Program-made: the position numbers and the translations under genes | The notes under the pieces: generated by a model | Told to the model about the DNA's origin: nothing | The model's database searches: none | Seen by the model: the letters and a program-made list of their open reading frames with translations, nothing else | In this document: positions 21,424 to 33,708 of the stretch, one piece after another | Layout of the letters: each line of letters opens with the position of its first letter | Numbering within the stretch: the first letter of the stretch is position 1 | Origin: Poteriospumella lacustris | Lineage: Eukaryota; Sar; Chrysophyceae; Chromulinales; Dinobryaceae | Length of the DNA stretch: 41,885 nucleotides | NCBI GenBank assembly: GCA_008000375.1 | Contig: SMOI01000142.1 | Coordinates: 15,594 to 57,478, forward strand | Reading direction: 5' to 3'

Positions 21424-23011
21424 TCAGCGAATGCGCAAAGCGCTGCCCTGCGACTTCAACGCCTTTCCGTTGGACGCCAAGTTGGACAACGCACTCTCGC
21501 CCGCGACAGAGCCGACGGTTTTCTTCTTGCCCTCGACACCGAAGACATTCCAAAAGCGCAGGGTCTCGTCGGCAGCACCAGTGCAGACCATGGAACCATC
21601 CGGAGAGGTCACCATGTGCAACACACGAGAGGAGTGTCCCTTCAAATCCTTCACACGGGCCATCGTAGGATACTTCCACAACGACAACTGATTCTCCGCA
21701 TACCCATGGCTGCTCAAAATCTCCTTCTCGAAAGGAGACCATTGCAACGCACAGACTTGCGAACCCGTATCAATACTGTTCAACATGGCACCGGTAGACG
21801 CGTTCCAGAACTTGATGCAACGATCAGTGGTTCCGCCACCAGTCGCCAACAAGTTGCGCTCATGAGGGCTCCAAGCGAGCGCCTTCACCGCCGCGGTATG
21901 CTCCGTCAAGACATGCTTGGGCTTGGCATCCATCGTCAGCATCGACGCCTGGTCCATGATACACAAGGTGTTATCGTTGGCACCAGACGCCAAGTAGCTG
22001 CCATCGGGAGACCAAGCCAAGCCACACACCTCTTGGGTGTGATGCGTCATGCGGCCAACCACGTGGTTTTGAATGCGCACGTCGTGGTTCAAGACGGTGG
22101 TATCCTTGGAACCGGAGGACAACATGTGTTGGTTCCAGGCCAAGGCACCCACGCGTCCGGTGTGACCACGCAAGGTGCGCACTTGACGACCAGCTTGCGC
22201 GTCCCACAATTGCACAACATTGTCATTGGTACCGATGGCCAAATGGGAGCCGCCTTGTTGAATCCACGACACGGACGAGATATAATCGTTGGCGTTGCTC
22301 TCCACGTTCATCAACTCTTGAATGTCACCGGTAGCAGCGTTCCACAGGTACACCGTTTGCGCCAAGGCGACCGCCAACATGTTGTTTCCACCCCAAGAAA
22401 GCAAGTTCAAGTCTGTAGAAAGAGGATGTGGGAAGTAGCCAGTCAGAAAACAGACTCACGAAGGGGCAGAGGCAGGGGAAGCAGCGCCACTTACAGTAGT
22501 CGTCCAACATGTCGGGGGCATCCAAGACGCGCACAGGAGCAGTGGGGATGTGACGCATGGTCTTCACGGCGGTTTCCTTCTTAGCAGCTCCTTGGGCAGA
22601 GTAAAGGACACGAACAGAGCTTTGGTAGCCATCAGCGGGAGCAGGAGCCTTGTTCTTGAAGGCCAACACACGAGCAGGCTTAGAGGCATCCGTCAACGAC
22701 GAGGTGCTCATGTCCAGGGTGTTCGCCAACAAAAGCTTAGCATGCTCAGACGCGCAGCTCATATCCAAGTCCTCAGACAACTGACCGTTGCTACCCATGA
22801 GACTACGATTGCTCAAATCGAAGTCCATACCACCACGGTGAGGGATATAACGATCGCATTGGCTCTGAGAGCTGGAGAGAGAGGCTTGACCATTGATCTG
22901 TTGGCGAGCCTTACGCTCCCAACGAGTGGCCGTGGAAGACTGAATAGGATTGTCCAAGGACATCATATTCTCGAATTCCGCGACGTCAAGAGAGAGATTC
23001 ATCATGCTCAT
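21424..23011 (-). CDS. CDC20: Cell division cycle protein 20 (CDC20), APC/C activator
   Basis: Two exons, 23011-22495 and 22412-21424, with an 82-nt intron (gtaagt...ctacag); product 501 residues. The C-box DRYIPHR is at 53-59. The splice junction restores the hallmark LDAPDMLDDYYLNLLSWG. Seven WD40 blades follow (VYLWNAATGDIQEL, VSWIQQGGSHLAIGT, LRGHTGRVGALAWN, GLAWSPDGSYLASG, KALAWSPHERNLLATGGG, CALQWSPFEKEILSSHG, HMVTSPDGSMVCTGAADETLRFW). The protein ends in the Ile-Arg tail that docks on the APC/C. CDC20 selects cyclin B and securin for ubiquitination in mitosis. The wording of the C-box and the DDYYLNLL block point to CDC20 rather than CDH1/FZR. A long open frame on the opposite strand is a shadow. 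Confidence 0.95.
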
Positions 23012-24600
23012 TTTGTGTTATTATAGTATAAATAGAAGGGGGATCGGGGTGGGGTTTTTATGTAAGGTATCGTTTGGGAGATTCAATTGTGATTTCTACA
23101 CGATCTTTCGATCGGTATCCATCGCGCTCGCGACGGAAAGATCTTCGATTTGGCGATAGTTTCCACCACACGAAATGAGGAAGCACCGGGCCACCAGAAA
23201 AAAAAAACTCCAACGGCTAGTTACCAGTGGCACTGAAACACCCAAAGTCTGGGTATCCCACACAGCCACCCCACCCGCTGCCGTCTCTTTCACCTTTCAC
23301 CCACCTTCTTTCACCTTTGGAGCCTGAGCACGTCATACTGTTTGCGTTAATCCAGCCCTAACCGGCCTGATAGAAGGATAACGCTCAAAGCTATCCGCCA
23401 TTTCCAACGCGTAGAGCTGTTATGTCGATCTTACACATGTATAGTGAGGCGCGACGATGAACCGTTACAGGCCGACGCGTTCTCACGAACGAATCACCGA
23501 ATGAAAACACACAGCAAACAATAGCACAGCCCACTAAAGTAAACATGAGAGAAAGCCAGAGAAATCAAATGGTCTTGGTGCACAGCGGTGGGGAAGTACC
23601 GAAGACGAACAAACGCGGAGGACTATGCCCCGTTACAACGCAGGGTACAAAGGCGAATGATGCAACTGAGCTTCCAGTACGTGTGTACGACGATCGTGGC
23701 GACAGCTTCTTCCGAGGGAAGGGGTCTATGATCGCTCCGCAGTACTGGACATAGAATTCAACGTAAACCATACGCACCCGCTATCGCCAAGTGGAGTGTG
23801 GCATATGGCTACCGATTCATTTCTTCTTCCGTGTCTCTGCACTGGTCTGTCTGGTCTGTTTGGTCTGTTTCGGGCACTTTGCGGATGCTGCCGTGTGTGT
23901 GGGATGGGCGATGAGGAGCTGGCAGCCGACGTACGCAACATAAGGAGGCGGAGAAGGAGGGGCGACAGACCCAGCCAGACGGACGAAGTAACACACCACG
24001 CGATTGCACTCGTGAATAAACACACAGGTGCGGTCGCCAAGAACAGAGGCGCACAATCGATGCTCCACATGAAACTACAACAACAACGACACAGCCACCG
24101 GGACAGCAGCAAAAGCAGTGAGAGTAAAGGAGGGCCATTGGCGCAAGAAAAAACCGAAGAGATACGCGGCGGCAACCAATACAAGCCCCGTCACAACGCT
24201 GGTGAAACGATGGACTAACCATGAGAACAAGGGTGTGTGTGGGGAAGCATTGGGGACAGAGAAAAGAGCGGAGGGCGCGGTGGAGTGCACGACGCGGCCC
24301 TGGGGGGGGGGCGTCAACTGACGACACATTCGGTAGCTACAAAAACACTACAGTAGAACAACGAGGGAGGGAGAAAGCAGCAGCGAAGAAATCGCATCGA
24401 AACAGTCACCGACAGTGCTTGTCAGGCCGGCCACACGCACAAAAGAAAAGCACACAAAGACACCGATCAGTACCAAAGAGCAAGCAACGACCGATGAAAA
24501 CACACACACAGACACACACGAACAGCTATGAAGAGAATGGATATGATAGATAGGGGGTGGGGGGAACGGGCGACGACTCGATGCTGCCGTTGTCGCCCTG
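23012..24600. other. 1.6-kb gap upstream of CDC20, no gene supported
   Basis: It holds the CDC20 upstream region and the 3' region of the giant minus-strand gene. The half near 24600 has (ca)n-like sequence (acacacacagacacacacg at about 24500-24520) and a G10 run at 24302-24311. Frames on both strands at 23726-24740 overlap and are Arg/Cys-rich or Ser/Leu-rich, with no recognisable domain. Confidence 0.5.
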
Positions 24601-27600
24601 TTAGTAGGCTCCGGGGCCCATGTAGCCGCTGGGACCACCGTTGTAACGCCGACGCGATTGCGGTTGTTGACGATGCTGGGACGAGTGGTGATGGGCATGT
24701 GGACCGCCACCGTATGCGTTATTGCTGGGGGCATAGCCACCGTATTGCTGGCCGTACGGTGGATTCATATACGGCGCAGAGGCGGTTGAGGCATGTCCTC
24801 GAGACGCCCCGGATGACTGATAAGCCACCGCACCACCACCGCCGCCATTGGACGGGTAATACTCACGACCATAGCCACTGTGCGCCGACAGGCCACTCGA
24901 CGACGCGTCTGCTCGGTGAGCGTCTTGCAGCGATGCGTAGCGGCGGGCCGCATCGGTGGCAGCATAGTTCAGCCCCAGCAGATCTGAGCCGCCCATGAGA
25001 CTGCTCATGCTATGCGCAGACGGTGGGTAGTGCCCTTGATTCGATTTGTTGTGCAACGCCGCCGCAGCATATGCGCTGGTGTGGCTGTTGCTGCTGTGCA
25101 ACGCTGCGTCGAAGGACGTCGGGGACGTCAACGTCGAGTGGGAGATCGACGACAATGAGGCCGACGACGACGCAGCAAAGGTCCGCGGTTCGAGTGCGTA
25201 GAGCGATTCATCGGCAGAGTGGGCCATGTGCATCGCCATCGCACCGCTACCACTTCCCAATGGGGCGGAAGCATTCGCAGCCGACGCCGCCGCCGCCGCG
25301 GCTTTCATGACCAGCGCCGTCGGAGAGGCGATGGCGCGAAGGAGATCCAAACCCGACAACACGCCGGGCAGCAAGCCCTTGACGATGAAGCTCTTCATTC
25401 CATGGCTGAACACCGGCTGCGCCGTCACCAAATGGGACAAGGCCGACGATGGGAACGGCACATTGCATGCGAGGATCTCAATGCGAACGTCACCTTGACC
25501 TGGGTTGGGAACGAGCCCATCAGCGCCAGTGCCGCCCAAGGCAGCATCACCAATCGCACCAAAGCCTCCGCCGTACGCTCCGTTACTCTGGGAGGGCGGG
25601 TTGCGAGATGGCGCGGAGGCAGAGGCGGTGGTGTAGTGCCCTTGTTTGTTGTTGTTGTTGTTCTCGTACCAGCTCATGTCCTGTCGCTCGAACTGCTCCA
25701 ACAAGGTACGTACGAAGGCGTTTTCCGCACCGACCGCCAAGGTAGACGGGAAATGACGAACTTCCGGCAGAGCAAACGTCACGGCGGTTGCGTCCGGCGA
25801 TGCCACCACCGCTGTCCCCTCTCCTTCTTGTGCCGCATCGGTGGTTGTCGTTGATGGTTCAGGCTCGGACTCCTGTGTGACGACCAAGCGGCGTAGCGTG
25901 CTGCTCATGGTCGCATCCAGCGCCTTTTCAAAGAACTGGCGCGGGGTGGTGGGCGGGGAGGCGTTCTCCCCATCGCTGGTCTCCGATGGACGAGCGACAC
26001 GTTCGTCCAACGAACGAAGCAACGAAGCTGACGGAACCAGCAACGCGACGTTCTCCACCTTCAGCTGCGTCAACAGCTGCACCAACTCCTCCAACAACGA
26101 CGAGATGACCGAAGAGACGGTGCGTCCTTCGCCCTCCACCAGCTGCTCCATCTTCTTCAGGAGCGAAACCGTCACCGTCAACGAACGACCTTCGCCTCGT
26201 TTCATCGTCACGAACGACGGCAGCGACGACACATCGGGCACCACCACGGCGTCTGCTTCCGCGTCTTCCTTTGGACTCGGTTCTTCGTCGTTGGCCTGGG
26301 GCTCTTCGCCTTGTGCGTCGCGACCGGTGGTCGGGACGTCATCTTCGTCCAGCACGAATTTGACGACGGCCTGGACCTTGTCCATCCACCCGCTGCTGCC
26401 GTACACCGCATCGAACACCGACACTTCCATCGGCACGGCTGTCGACGAGGACGATCGGTAATTCAATGAGAGCAGCAGACCCCGCGCCAACGCCATCGTC
26501 GGCAACGTGTTCCAGGGATGCACATCACTCGCCATCGCACGATCCGCGACTGAATCCACCGAGATGGGTTTGAAATGGAAGCGCAAATCGACCAAGGCGT
26601 GGGCGTACTCCATCTCCGCCATCGTGGGCTCCAATTTCAGATGGACGCCCACTTGACCCTGGATGTACTTGATCAACGCCAAGTCGCTGGACAACAACGC
26701 ACGATGCTGTTCCTCGGAGACGATGACATGGACACTCTTCAGCTCCTCGGTCGCACTGGTGATGAGCGCTAAGGCTTCGTGCGCAGCCGGGACGGCGAGC
26801 GTGGGATCACCTTCGATCAACAGGGCGGCATGAGGATCGGTGCGGTCTCGATACGGGTACTTTGTCTTGATGCCATTGGCCGTGAAGCGACTGAGCATGT
26901 CGGTCATCAACTGGCTCAACGGAGGCCCCAGCAACACGTATCGCAGCGTCAAATCCGGCAAATAGACGACGACTTTCGCATCCCCGTTGGTGTTCGTCGT
27001 AATAGTCACCTTTCTCGCTTGATTCGAAGATTCCGTCACGCCTAATCGAGATCCTGCGAAGTTAAACGAGGTCATCGACGCGCTATGCGACAGAGGCTCC
27101 GTGTGGATGTCGTTGACCTCGCTGGGTGTCGGTTGAGACGAGAGGCTCAATTTGGTCATCGACAAGATCGTGCGGTTGATGTCCAACACCGTCACGATGT
27201 CCTTCGTGATGTCCTGTTCGAGTTCCACGGGGATAGGCGATCTTCCTTCGGCAGCACCCGACGCATTCATCAACGACGGGGCATCTAAATGCATCGATTC
27301 AGCGGTTCTAATTTCTTGCAAAATGGCCTCCATACTGGCAGGACTACGGGCCCAAATCTTGGCGGTGCCCACGCTGCCATTCGCACGACAGCCTTCCTCC
27401 CATTTCAACGCCACCAATACATGGCGTTGAATGAGTTCTTCCCGCAACGATTTGATCGTCAATTGGCGCTTCATCGGGTGACTGTACGGGATTTGCACGA
27501 CTTGGTACATGTACTCGTCGTCCAACGTCGCAAACTCGCTCTCGAGGTCCTTGATGAACTGGTCGTTGCCCGTCGTCAACAGTGAACCAGAAATAGTGAC

Positions 27601-30130
27601 GGTGACATCCGCCGCTTGTCCATTGCCACCGCCACCGCCACCACCACCGCCACCTGATCGTTTGTTGCTCTGGTTATGGGCCGGGGGTTTAATACGAATG
27701 TTGACGAAGCCTTTCGTTCGCAGCGGATCGACTAAGATGGCACCGCTGGTATCTTGCGGATTCACTTGCGAGGCTTCACGTAACCGCAAGTTGTTCAATA
27801 TGGTCGATTGACTGGCGCGTTTGTTCAAAATCTCTTTGTACTTCCGTGCCGACACTTGAGGGAAATAGATTTGCGTACGCATCAGATTCGTGGTGTTCAA
27901 TTGCTCCAAATAGGCGCGGGCACTGGCGATGTTCTTGGGCGTGTTGCCGTAGAAGGCCACTTTCAGTACGATGTTCTTACTGCCCGGTTCGGCATCGTAC
28001 GTGCCAGCATTGCTGATACCATGTCCACCACCCATGAGTCCGTACTCACCATTGTTCATGCCCATCCGACCGGTAGGACCGTTGGCACGCAGGCCGCCAT
28101 CCAAACCGTTGTCTGAATCTTCCACCAGCACTTGGAAGGACTTCTCCAAGAAATCGCGGAATTGTTGTTCGAAGGCGAAGAAGAAAATCCCCGCTTCACG
28201 GTCCGCGAAGGAATAAACACCCCGGTGAATCTTACGAATCGTCTCTCGACGAGTGGTCAGACTACTGATGGTGCTGCTGGTGCTCATGCCCGACACCGAA
28301 CGAGGGTAATGACCCGCATTCGCACCGGCCATATTCGTCGCCGCGTAGTAATCGAAGTTGTTCTGCGACGGTGACAACTCGGATGGGAAACCCGCGTGGC
28401 TTTGCAGCAAATCAGATGCAGCAGCTGCAGCTCCAACAACATCCACAGCGAAGTCGCGCGATGCGGACATGTAAGGGTCATGCGGCAACTGCTCACCGGT
28501 GATACTGCTGCCAACACCACCCGCACGGCTACCAATCGCTCCCAATCCAAGCGAATCCCGAAAAGGATCAGTGGGATACGAAGACTCGAAAAGAGAGTTG
28601 CCAGCCGATGGAGGAGCTTGCACACGCATCGCAGCCTGGCCATGACCAAGACCGTGACCATGGCGCGAGGACGTGGGTGGCACCGGGACGGGCAGAGCTG
28701 CACTGGGACCAAACACATTCATCAAATACGCGCGCGACTTGACCAACAGCTCCTCAAAACCCCAGAGAATAACGTCCACTTCATCATATTTCGTCGTAGC
28801 AAGCGACAATCGGGACGCGTTGCTGTCGACTTCCAACACGGTCGAGAAGCGAACGCGAAGATCTTCGACGAGCGCCTTGTCCAACGCAGACAAACTCGCA
28901 CGAGACGTACGCAGCACGTCTCTTGTTGGTCTCAAGGCGAGAATCATGCCCAAGATGCGTTCCACCACAGCGGGATTGAGCGCCAAAATCTCGACGAACA
29001 TTCCACTCGACGTCGCATGCACAGTGACACTGGCATGCAGCGCGTCCTCACGATCCAACAGGAAGTTCGAACCAACGATGGCCACTCGATGCGGTGTATC
29101 CCAATGCACCAGCTCGTGTACCTTTCGAAAATTAATGACGTCGACAACCATTTCTTGAATAATGCGTGCACGTAAGTGTACGAAGGCGCGGGAGATACCG
29201 CGGATGACGAGTTCGTAGCGCTTCACACTGGGATCCATGTCAACGTAGATCACCGATTTCATTTCAGACGGATTGATGGTGGAATAGAGAGATGGGTCTT
29301 CTCCGAAGAGGAATTGACACGATAGATCTGCGAAGGATAGTGACTGTTGCTGTTGTTGCTGTCCCCACCGCTGCAAGCGCTCGAAGTACTGCGCGATGAC
29401 CAAGGTTCGCAGATCCAACTGAACTTGTGTCGGTGTCTCGCGTTCAAGTGGGACATCCAATGGTGAGTCAATGACGTAGGCATCTCTGCTGGGAATACTC
29501 CCACCTCCCATCAACGAGGATGACGAAGTTGTTGGCCAACCAGCACGTTCGGATGGTGCCATAACGGCAATGGGATCAAGTGCAATGGCAGGCTCAGCCA
29601 ACCGAGATATCTTGGACCACGGGACAATGCGTACATTGCCAGAATAGGTGACATCTCGATCGATGTCCTTGCGGGCACTGAAGATGACTGCTTTCGTTTG
29701 ATGACCCACCAGGAAGTTCAAGCTCTCTTCGACTTCACCAACGGCAAGGAAAGCAACAGATGTTCCTTCCAAAGACAACGCTTGAGCTACTTCAGGCCGT
29801 TGTGACTCTTGGTTGCCCATCGGCAGCCGGAAAGAATCGTCAACGGGGATAATTTTGATGTTGCGAAAAGATGTTGAATGAAGCTGGTGATAGACAGCTT
29901 CCGGAGCGAAGATGAACACTTCAAAGCCCACCCACTTGGAGGTCAAGTTGAAGTATTCCTCCAGATAGAACTTCAGACGTTCAATCAATTGCGCTTCAAA
30001 GGTTGTCCAAGAGGCAGGCTGTGCCGGAAATCCTCGAAGGAACCTATCACAAGATAAATTAGCACGTTGACCATGAAGCATTGACGACAGAGAATCCATA
30101 CCAGATGAATTTAGCGCTTTGGACATCCAT
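24601..30130 (-). CDS. Giant protein of unknown function with prion-like C-terminus
   Basis: Two exons: a mini-exon 30130-30102 (MDVQSAKFI plus two bases) and 30043-24601, joined over a 58-nt intron (gtatgg...gatag); product 1,823 residues. The junction gives MDVQSAKFIWFLRGFPAQ, and the ATG is the first after an in-frame stop at about 30175. An unspliced frame also runs through with a different start, but its first 65 residues look like intron and leader. Residues 1-500 and 620-1350 look folded, with repeated alternating strand/helix stretches; I cannot place them in a family. They are a little reminiscent of degenerate KH modules as in vigilin, but the GxxG loop is missing. A Gly10 run is at about 806-815. 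From about residue 1350 it becomes acidic, then Ser/Ala/Gly/Tyr/Asn/His/Gln-rich, ending in a Gly/Tyr/Arg tail (SRRRYNGGPSGY). That tail type is common in RNA-granule proteins. Confidence 0.75.
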
Positions 30131-30725
30131 TCTGAGTTTCTGCTTGTGCTGGAAATTGACTGGGTCTTCTTCCTATCGAATGACTCAACAATGGGAACTT
30201 CTGTTGATCTCGATCGATATAAGATGATACGACACAAAATAAATCCGCAAAGTCAGATTTGATATGTACTGAATCAAGCAAATTCCTTGGAATCTATCTA
30301 CTTGAGGACTGATCACCTCATATAACTATCACAGCCAAAGTTTGCAGCTGATCCTTCAATCCTCAACTGTGGAATAGCTCAACACAGAAAAGCTCAACAA
30401 GAGAAGGAGGACTTGAGGCTCAACTGTTGTGGAACAGCACCCGCTGCCATCGCCCTCCGTCAGCGCGCATGCTTCGTCGGCTGTTTCAGAATTATGCACA
30501 AAAACGCAGATAGATCCACAGTTTGGGATAACCCGCACGTGGCACGTAGGGGTGAGGGACGCAGCGGTAGGGACGCAGCACAAATTGTTTATCAGAGGTA
30601 GGTTATCTATTTGAAAAAACGAGACATTATTCTACGAGAAGAAACTATGATGCTTGGCGGATTCATTGACTATCGACAAAGGAAAGACACAGATACATTG
30701 CAGAGAGGAAAACCAAGACTGTCCA
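30131..30725. other. Gap between the giant gene and the ABC transporter gene
   Basis: 595 nt holding the upstream region of the giant gene and the 3' region of the transporter, both on the minus strand. A short direct repeat (gggacgcag) occurs twice at about 30547-30578. No gene is supported. Confidence 0.5.
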
Positions 30726-32941
30726 CTACTGCGAATCAGCAGAGGCAACACTTCCCGAAGGATGTAAAATCAATCGACGATGTGCTATCCGCTGCGCTTG
30801 GCGATCATCATGAGTGATTAAGATCATGGCTGCTCCACTTGCGACCAAGGCCTTCTCCACGAGAGATGTAGTCTCAGCATCGCAGGCGGCTGTCGGCTCA
30901 TCCAACAGTAAAATTGAATCAGGATGCTGCACAGACACAAACGCAATTAATCCAATCGAATGGTATTTCGCAACGGCGGAGGTGTTCTCATACCTGCAGC
31001 GACTCCTTTTGATACTGTGCGGCCGACGACGAGACCCCCTCTCCCGTCGATTGGGTGTGCCATGGCAACAACGACGTCGCCAGAACCAAGGCACACGCAA
31101 TCGCAGCTCGTTGACGTTCTCCACCGGATAAGGAAACCCATGTTGCAGATAGCAAACCCGCTCGAAGCCCCAGAGAGATCTCGAGGCGTTCACATTGCGC
31201 CGTCACATCTACGGAGACATCAGAGACGGTACAGCCAGGTTAGAGACACACGTGCATTGCAGACAGATTTTCCTCACGTACCATCACCAATAGCCTTTGC
31301 GCCAGGTGAATCGCGACGAGATCGAAAGCCACACGATTCTTTGATCAACGACAGCGGCGTGCCAGCTAGTGGCGGCAACGCTTGTGGCACATAGATGACA
31401 CGCGCTCGCCATTCCGGTACAGTGACCAGTTGAAGACCACGTGATCCGCGGGCAGATACTCCGCGATACCAATCATGGTTCTTCACGTAGTCCGTCGACG
31501 GTTGAAGTTTCTTTGTCGAATGGCCAAGAAAGGACGCGTGGCCCTCATACAGCGGATCCAACTCGGCCAACGCCCGCAAAAGACGCGTTTTGCCGATACC
31601 ACTGGGCCCCTCTAATGTGATTCGTTCACCCGGCATCAAATGAAACGAAAGGCCGCTCATCTGAGTAGAATACGACGAAACAAACAACTTCCCACTGCCA
31701 CTCTTGACATTCGCCTGATGAACCGTAAAGAAAGGCCACGCATCTGCTCGAGACACCGGCGAACGGGGACTGTATATCGGCGTGTTGGCCACTATCTCGT
31801 ACGTTACTCTCCCCACCAATCCATCCTCTGCAATTGGATTCCACGCACGAGTGGTGTCATTGAGTGCGACAACAGTTTCGTCCCCGTTTTCCTCGTCCGA
31901 GATACCACTGTTGCGGGTCATCTCCAGTTGGTGCTGCGATGCATCGGACAACGGAGCGTACACCACTCGCCCTGCCACTGGAGGAGCAACAACACTCAAC
32001 GCCGATGATGAAGGCGATGAAAACAATTCACATCGAATGAGGTATTTCCATATGAACTGCCCCAATTGAGACACGACGCGGTAAATGGCCACATCGATTT
32101 CAACTTTGCCGCTTTTGATGAGCTTCTCGGGCGTCAGACGGTGTTCTCGGTCGAAGACTGCATGACGAACAGCAAGCAGAACCGATGTAGTCGAGGAAAT
32201 GGTGGCAGTCGTCACGAGCAGATACAAAATGGCCATTTGATACTCAGCAGCGACGGCAGGGGAAGTGCCTCCGATCAACTGACCAGTCATCATCCCCGGA
32301 ATGCTGACCAATCCCATAATGGCCATTTGATTCATCGTAGGAAGTAATGCTGCCGAGATGGATGACTTTACGATGCCTAAGACTGATTCATAATCAGTGG
32401 CTCCGAAAGCAAGGCGGGTCTCCGCCTCATGTCGCTTGTCTGCGACCTCGGACAACAGTCTCTCCACTGCAATAGCAGGGCCTGACACAGAGAAACCAAT
32501 AACCATTCCCGAAGTAGGTATCAGAACAGCGGGAGACCACCACGGATGGGGATGGAAGATAACCGCCGAGCCGTAGATACCAACAAATCCACCTCCAAGT
32601 GCTGACGATATCAGACAGTCCACGTAATGGCCCTGGTACGTACGAACTTGGCGACCAGTTGCCTCGAGTGCAGCAATCAAAACCATGATCGTCAAGTAGC
32701 CAAATACAATGAAGGGGTTATGCAAGGAAAAAATGAAATCCAACAACACGAAGCCCAAAAACAACAGCTGCGCGGAAGATCTGACAATACCGAGGAATAC
32801 TTTTCGCTCCAATCCCAAATCCAAATATCTGGAGAGACCAATCAATATCGCAGGTCCCAGTAGCGTTAGAACCAAACGAAATGGTGCGATAGGTCTTGCT
32901 GAAGAGGCAGAATGCGAGGCAGAGTCAACTCCAGTATCCAT
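30726..32941 (-). CDS. Single-chain UPF0014/FetB-type permease fused to a FetA-type ABC ATPase
   Basis: Three exons, 32941-31282, 31208-30994 and 30926-30726, with introns of 73 and 67 nt; product 691 residues. Residues 20-305 are a complete UPF0014 permease, with about seven membrane spans and the family blocks ERKVFLGIVRSSAQL, IPTSGMVIGFSVSGPAIAVERL, ETRLAFGATDYES and ALLPTMNQMAIMGLVSIPGMMTGQ. After a polar linker (about 306-405) comes an ABC ATPase: Walker A GPSGIGKT (445-452), Q-loop Gln520, signature LSGGERQR (about 580), Walker B ILLLDEPT (about 630) and H-loop His in ITHDD. In bacteria these are two proteins, FetB and FetA (iron export); in plants STAR2/ALS3 and STAR1 (aluminium tolerance). 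Here one polypeptide holds both, and would dimerise to a full transporter. The substrate is unknown; a metal or a UDP-sugar is possible. About 25 extra residues separate the signature from Walker B. Confidence 0.88.
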
Positions 32942-33708
32942 TGTGATGACACGTCGAATCAGAATAGCAATCAATGATTGGCTATATCAGCCACCTAGAA
33001 AGACACGGTGATGTCTCCGTTCGCAATTAAATTATCATCCGACGTTGAATGACTGCCCTCAATTCTTATTCTGTTTGACTTCTGATGATATTGTGGCCTC
33101 TGGCGATGCTGCGTGCTGCGGCTGGTTTTCAGTCCTGAATGAGCTCGTCATCATGCACGTGTCCGAATTCTCCCAAGTTCTGTACAGTTCCGGACTTGCG
33201 ACTCTCTCCCACTCGAAGAAGGCTCTCTCGACTCAGAAGTGAAAATGATGGTAGACACATTTCGCTTGAGGCAAAAAAGACCAAAGAGAACAGCTCGATG
33301 GACATTAACAATATCAAGAAAAAAGCAGAAATCAATCGCAACGAGTCAGACGATTCCCACCGGCTTGTGAGCATTAATATCAATTATTGTCAGTGATATA
33401 AAGAACTATCAATAAAATATATGTACAGGTACTGTGAAAACTATAGTACAGCATCTAGTGGTAAATACGACCAATTATAGGTAAAATCTCACAAGGTTAG
33501 TTCTCTCTATATTCCGACGGCAGACGTCAGCGTGTTGGCGTCTTCGGTGTGAAAGGACCTTGGTTTTGAGTTGCTAACGTTATCTCGAGAGATGGATCAA
33601 CAGGCCGACTAGTAGTTATATCTGCTATAATTTAGTTCCTTGGAGCATACGGTAGTGCGATTGTGCCCGAAATAATCGTCTTGAACATTCTATGGGCCGT
33701 CAAGGACA
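32942..33708. promoter_or_regulatory. Divergent upstream region of the ABC transporter and the FAD monooxygenase
   Basis: 767 nt between genes pointing away from each other. It is relatively AT-rich, particularly at 33370-33480. Frames at 33129-33396 overlap on both strands and have no domain. No specific element can be named. Confidence 0.4.

Noticed and set aside
21187-22584. 465-codon open frame on the plus strand opposite CDC20
   Set aside because: It lies antisense to the WD40 exon, crosses its intron, is Arg/His/Gln/Thr-rich and has no domain; it is a shadow of CDC20 codon use.
27600-30000. KH (vigilin-type) domains in the giant protein
   Set aside because: The alternating strand/helix pattern suggested it, but no GxxG loop could be found, so the domain is not claimed.
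29400-30237. Unspliced start of the giant protein at 30237
   Set aside because: The first 65 residues of that reading span a clear 58-nt intron and leader. The spliced start at 30130 gives a better N-terminus with an in-frame stop just upstream.
30726-31206. Separate small ABC-type gene downstream of the permease
   Set aside because: The short frames holding the signature and Walker B join to the upstream frame through two clean GT-AG introns in matching phases, so they are exons of one gene.
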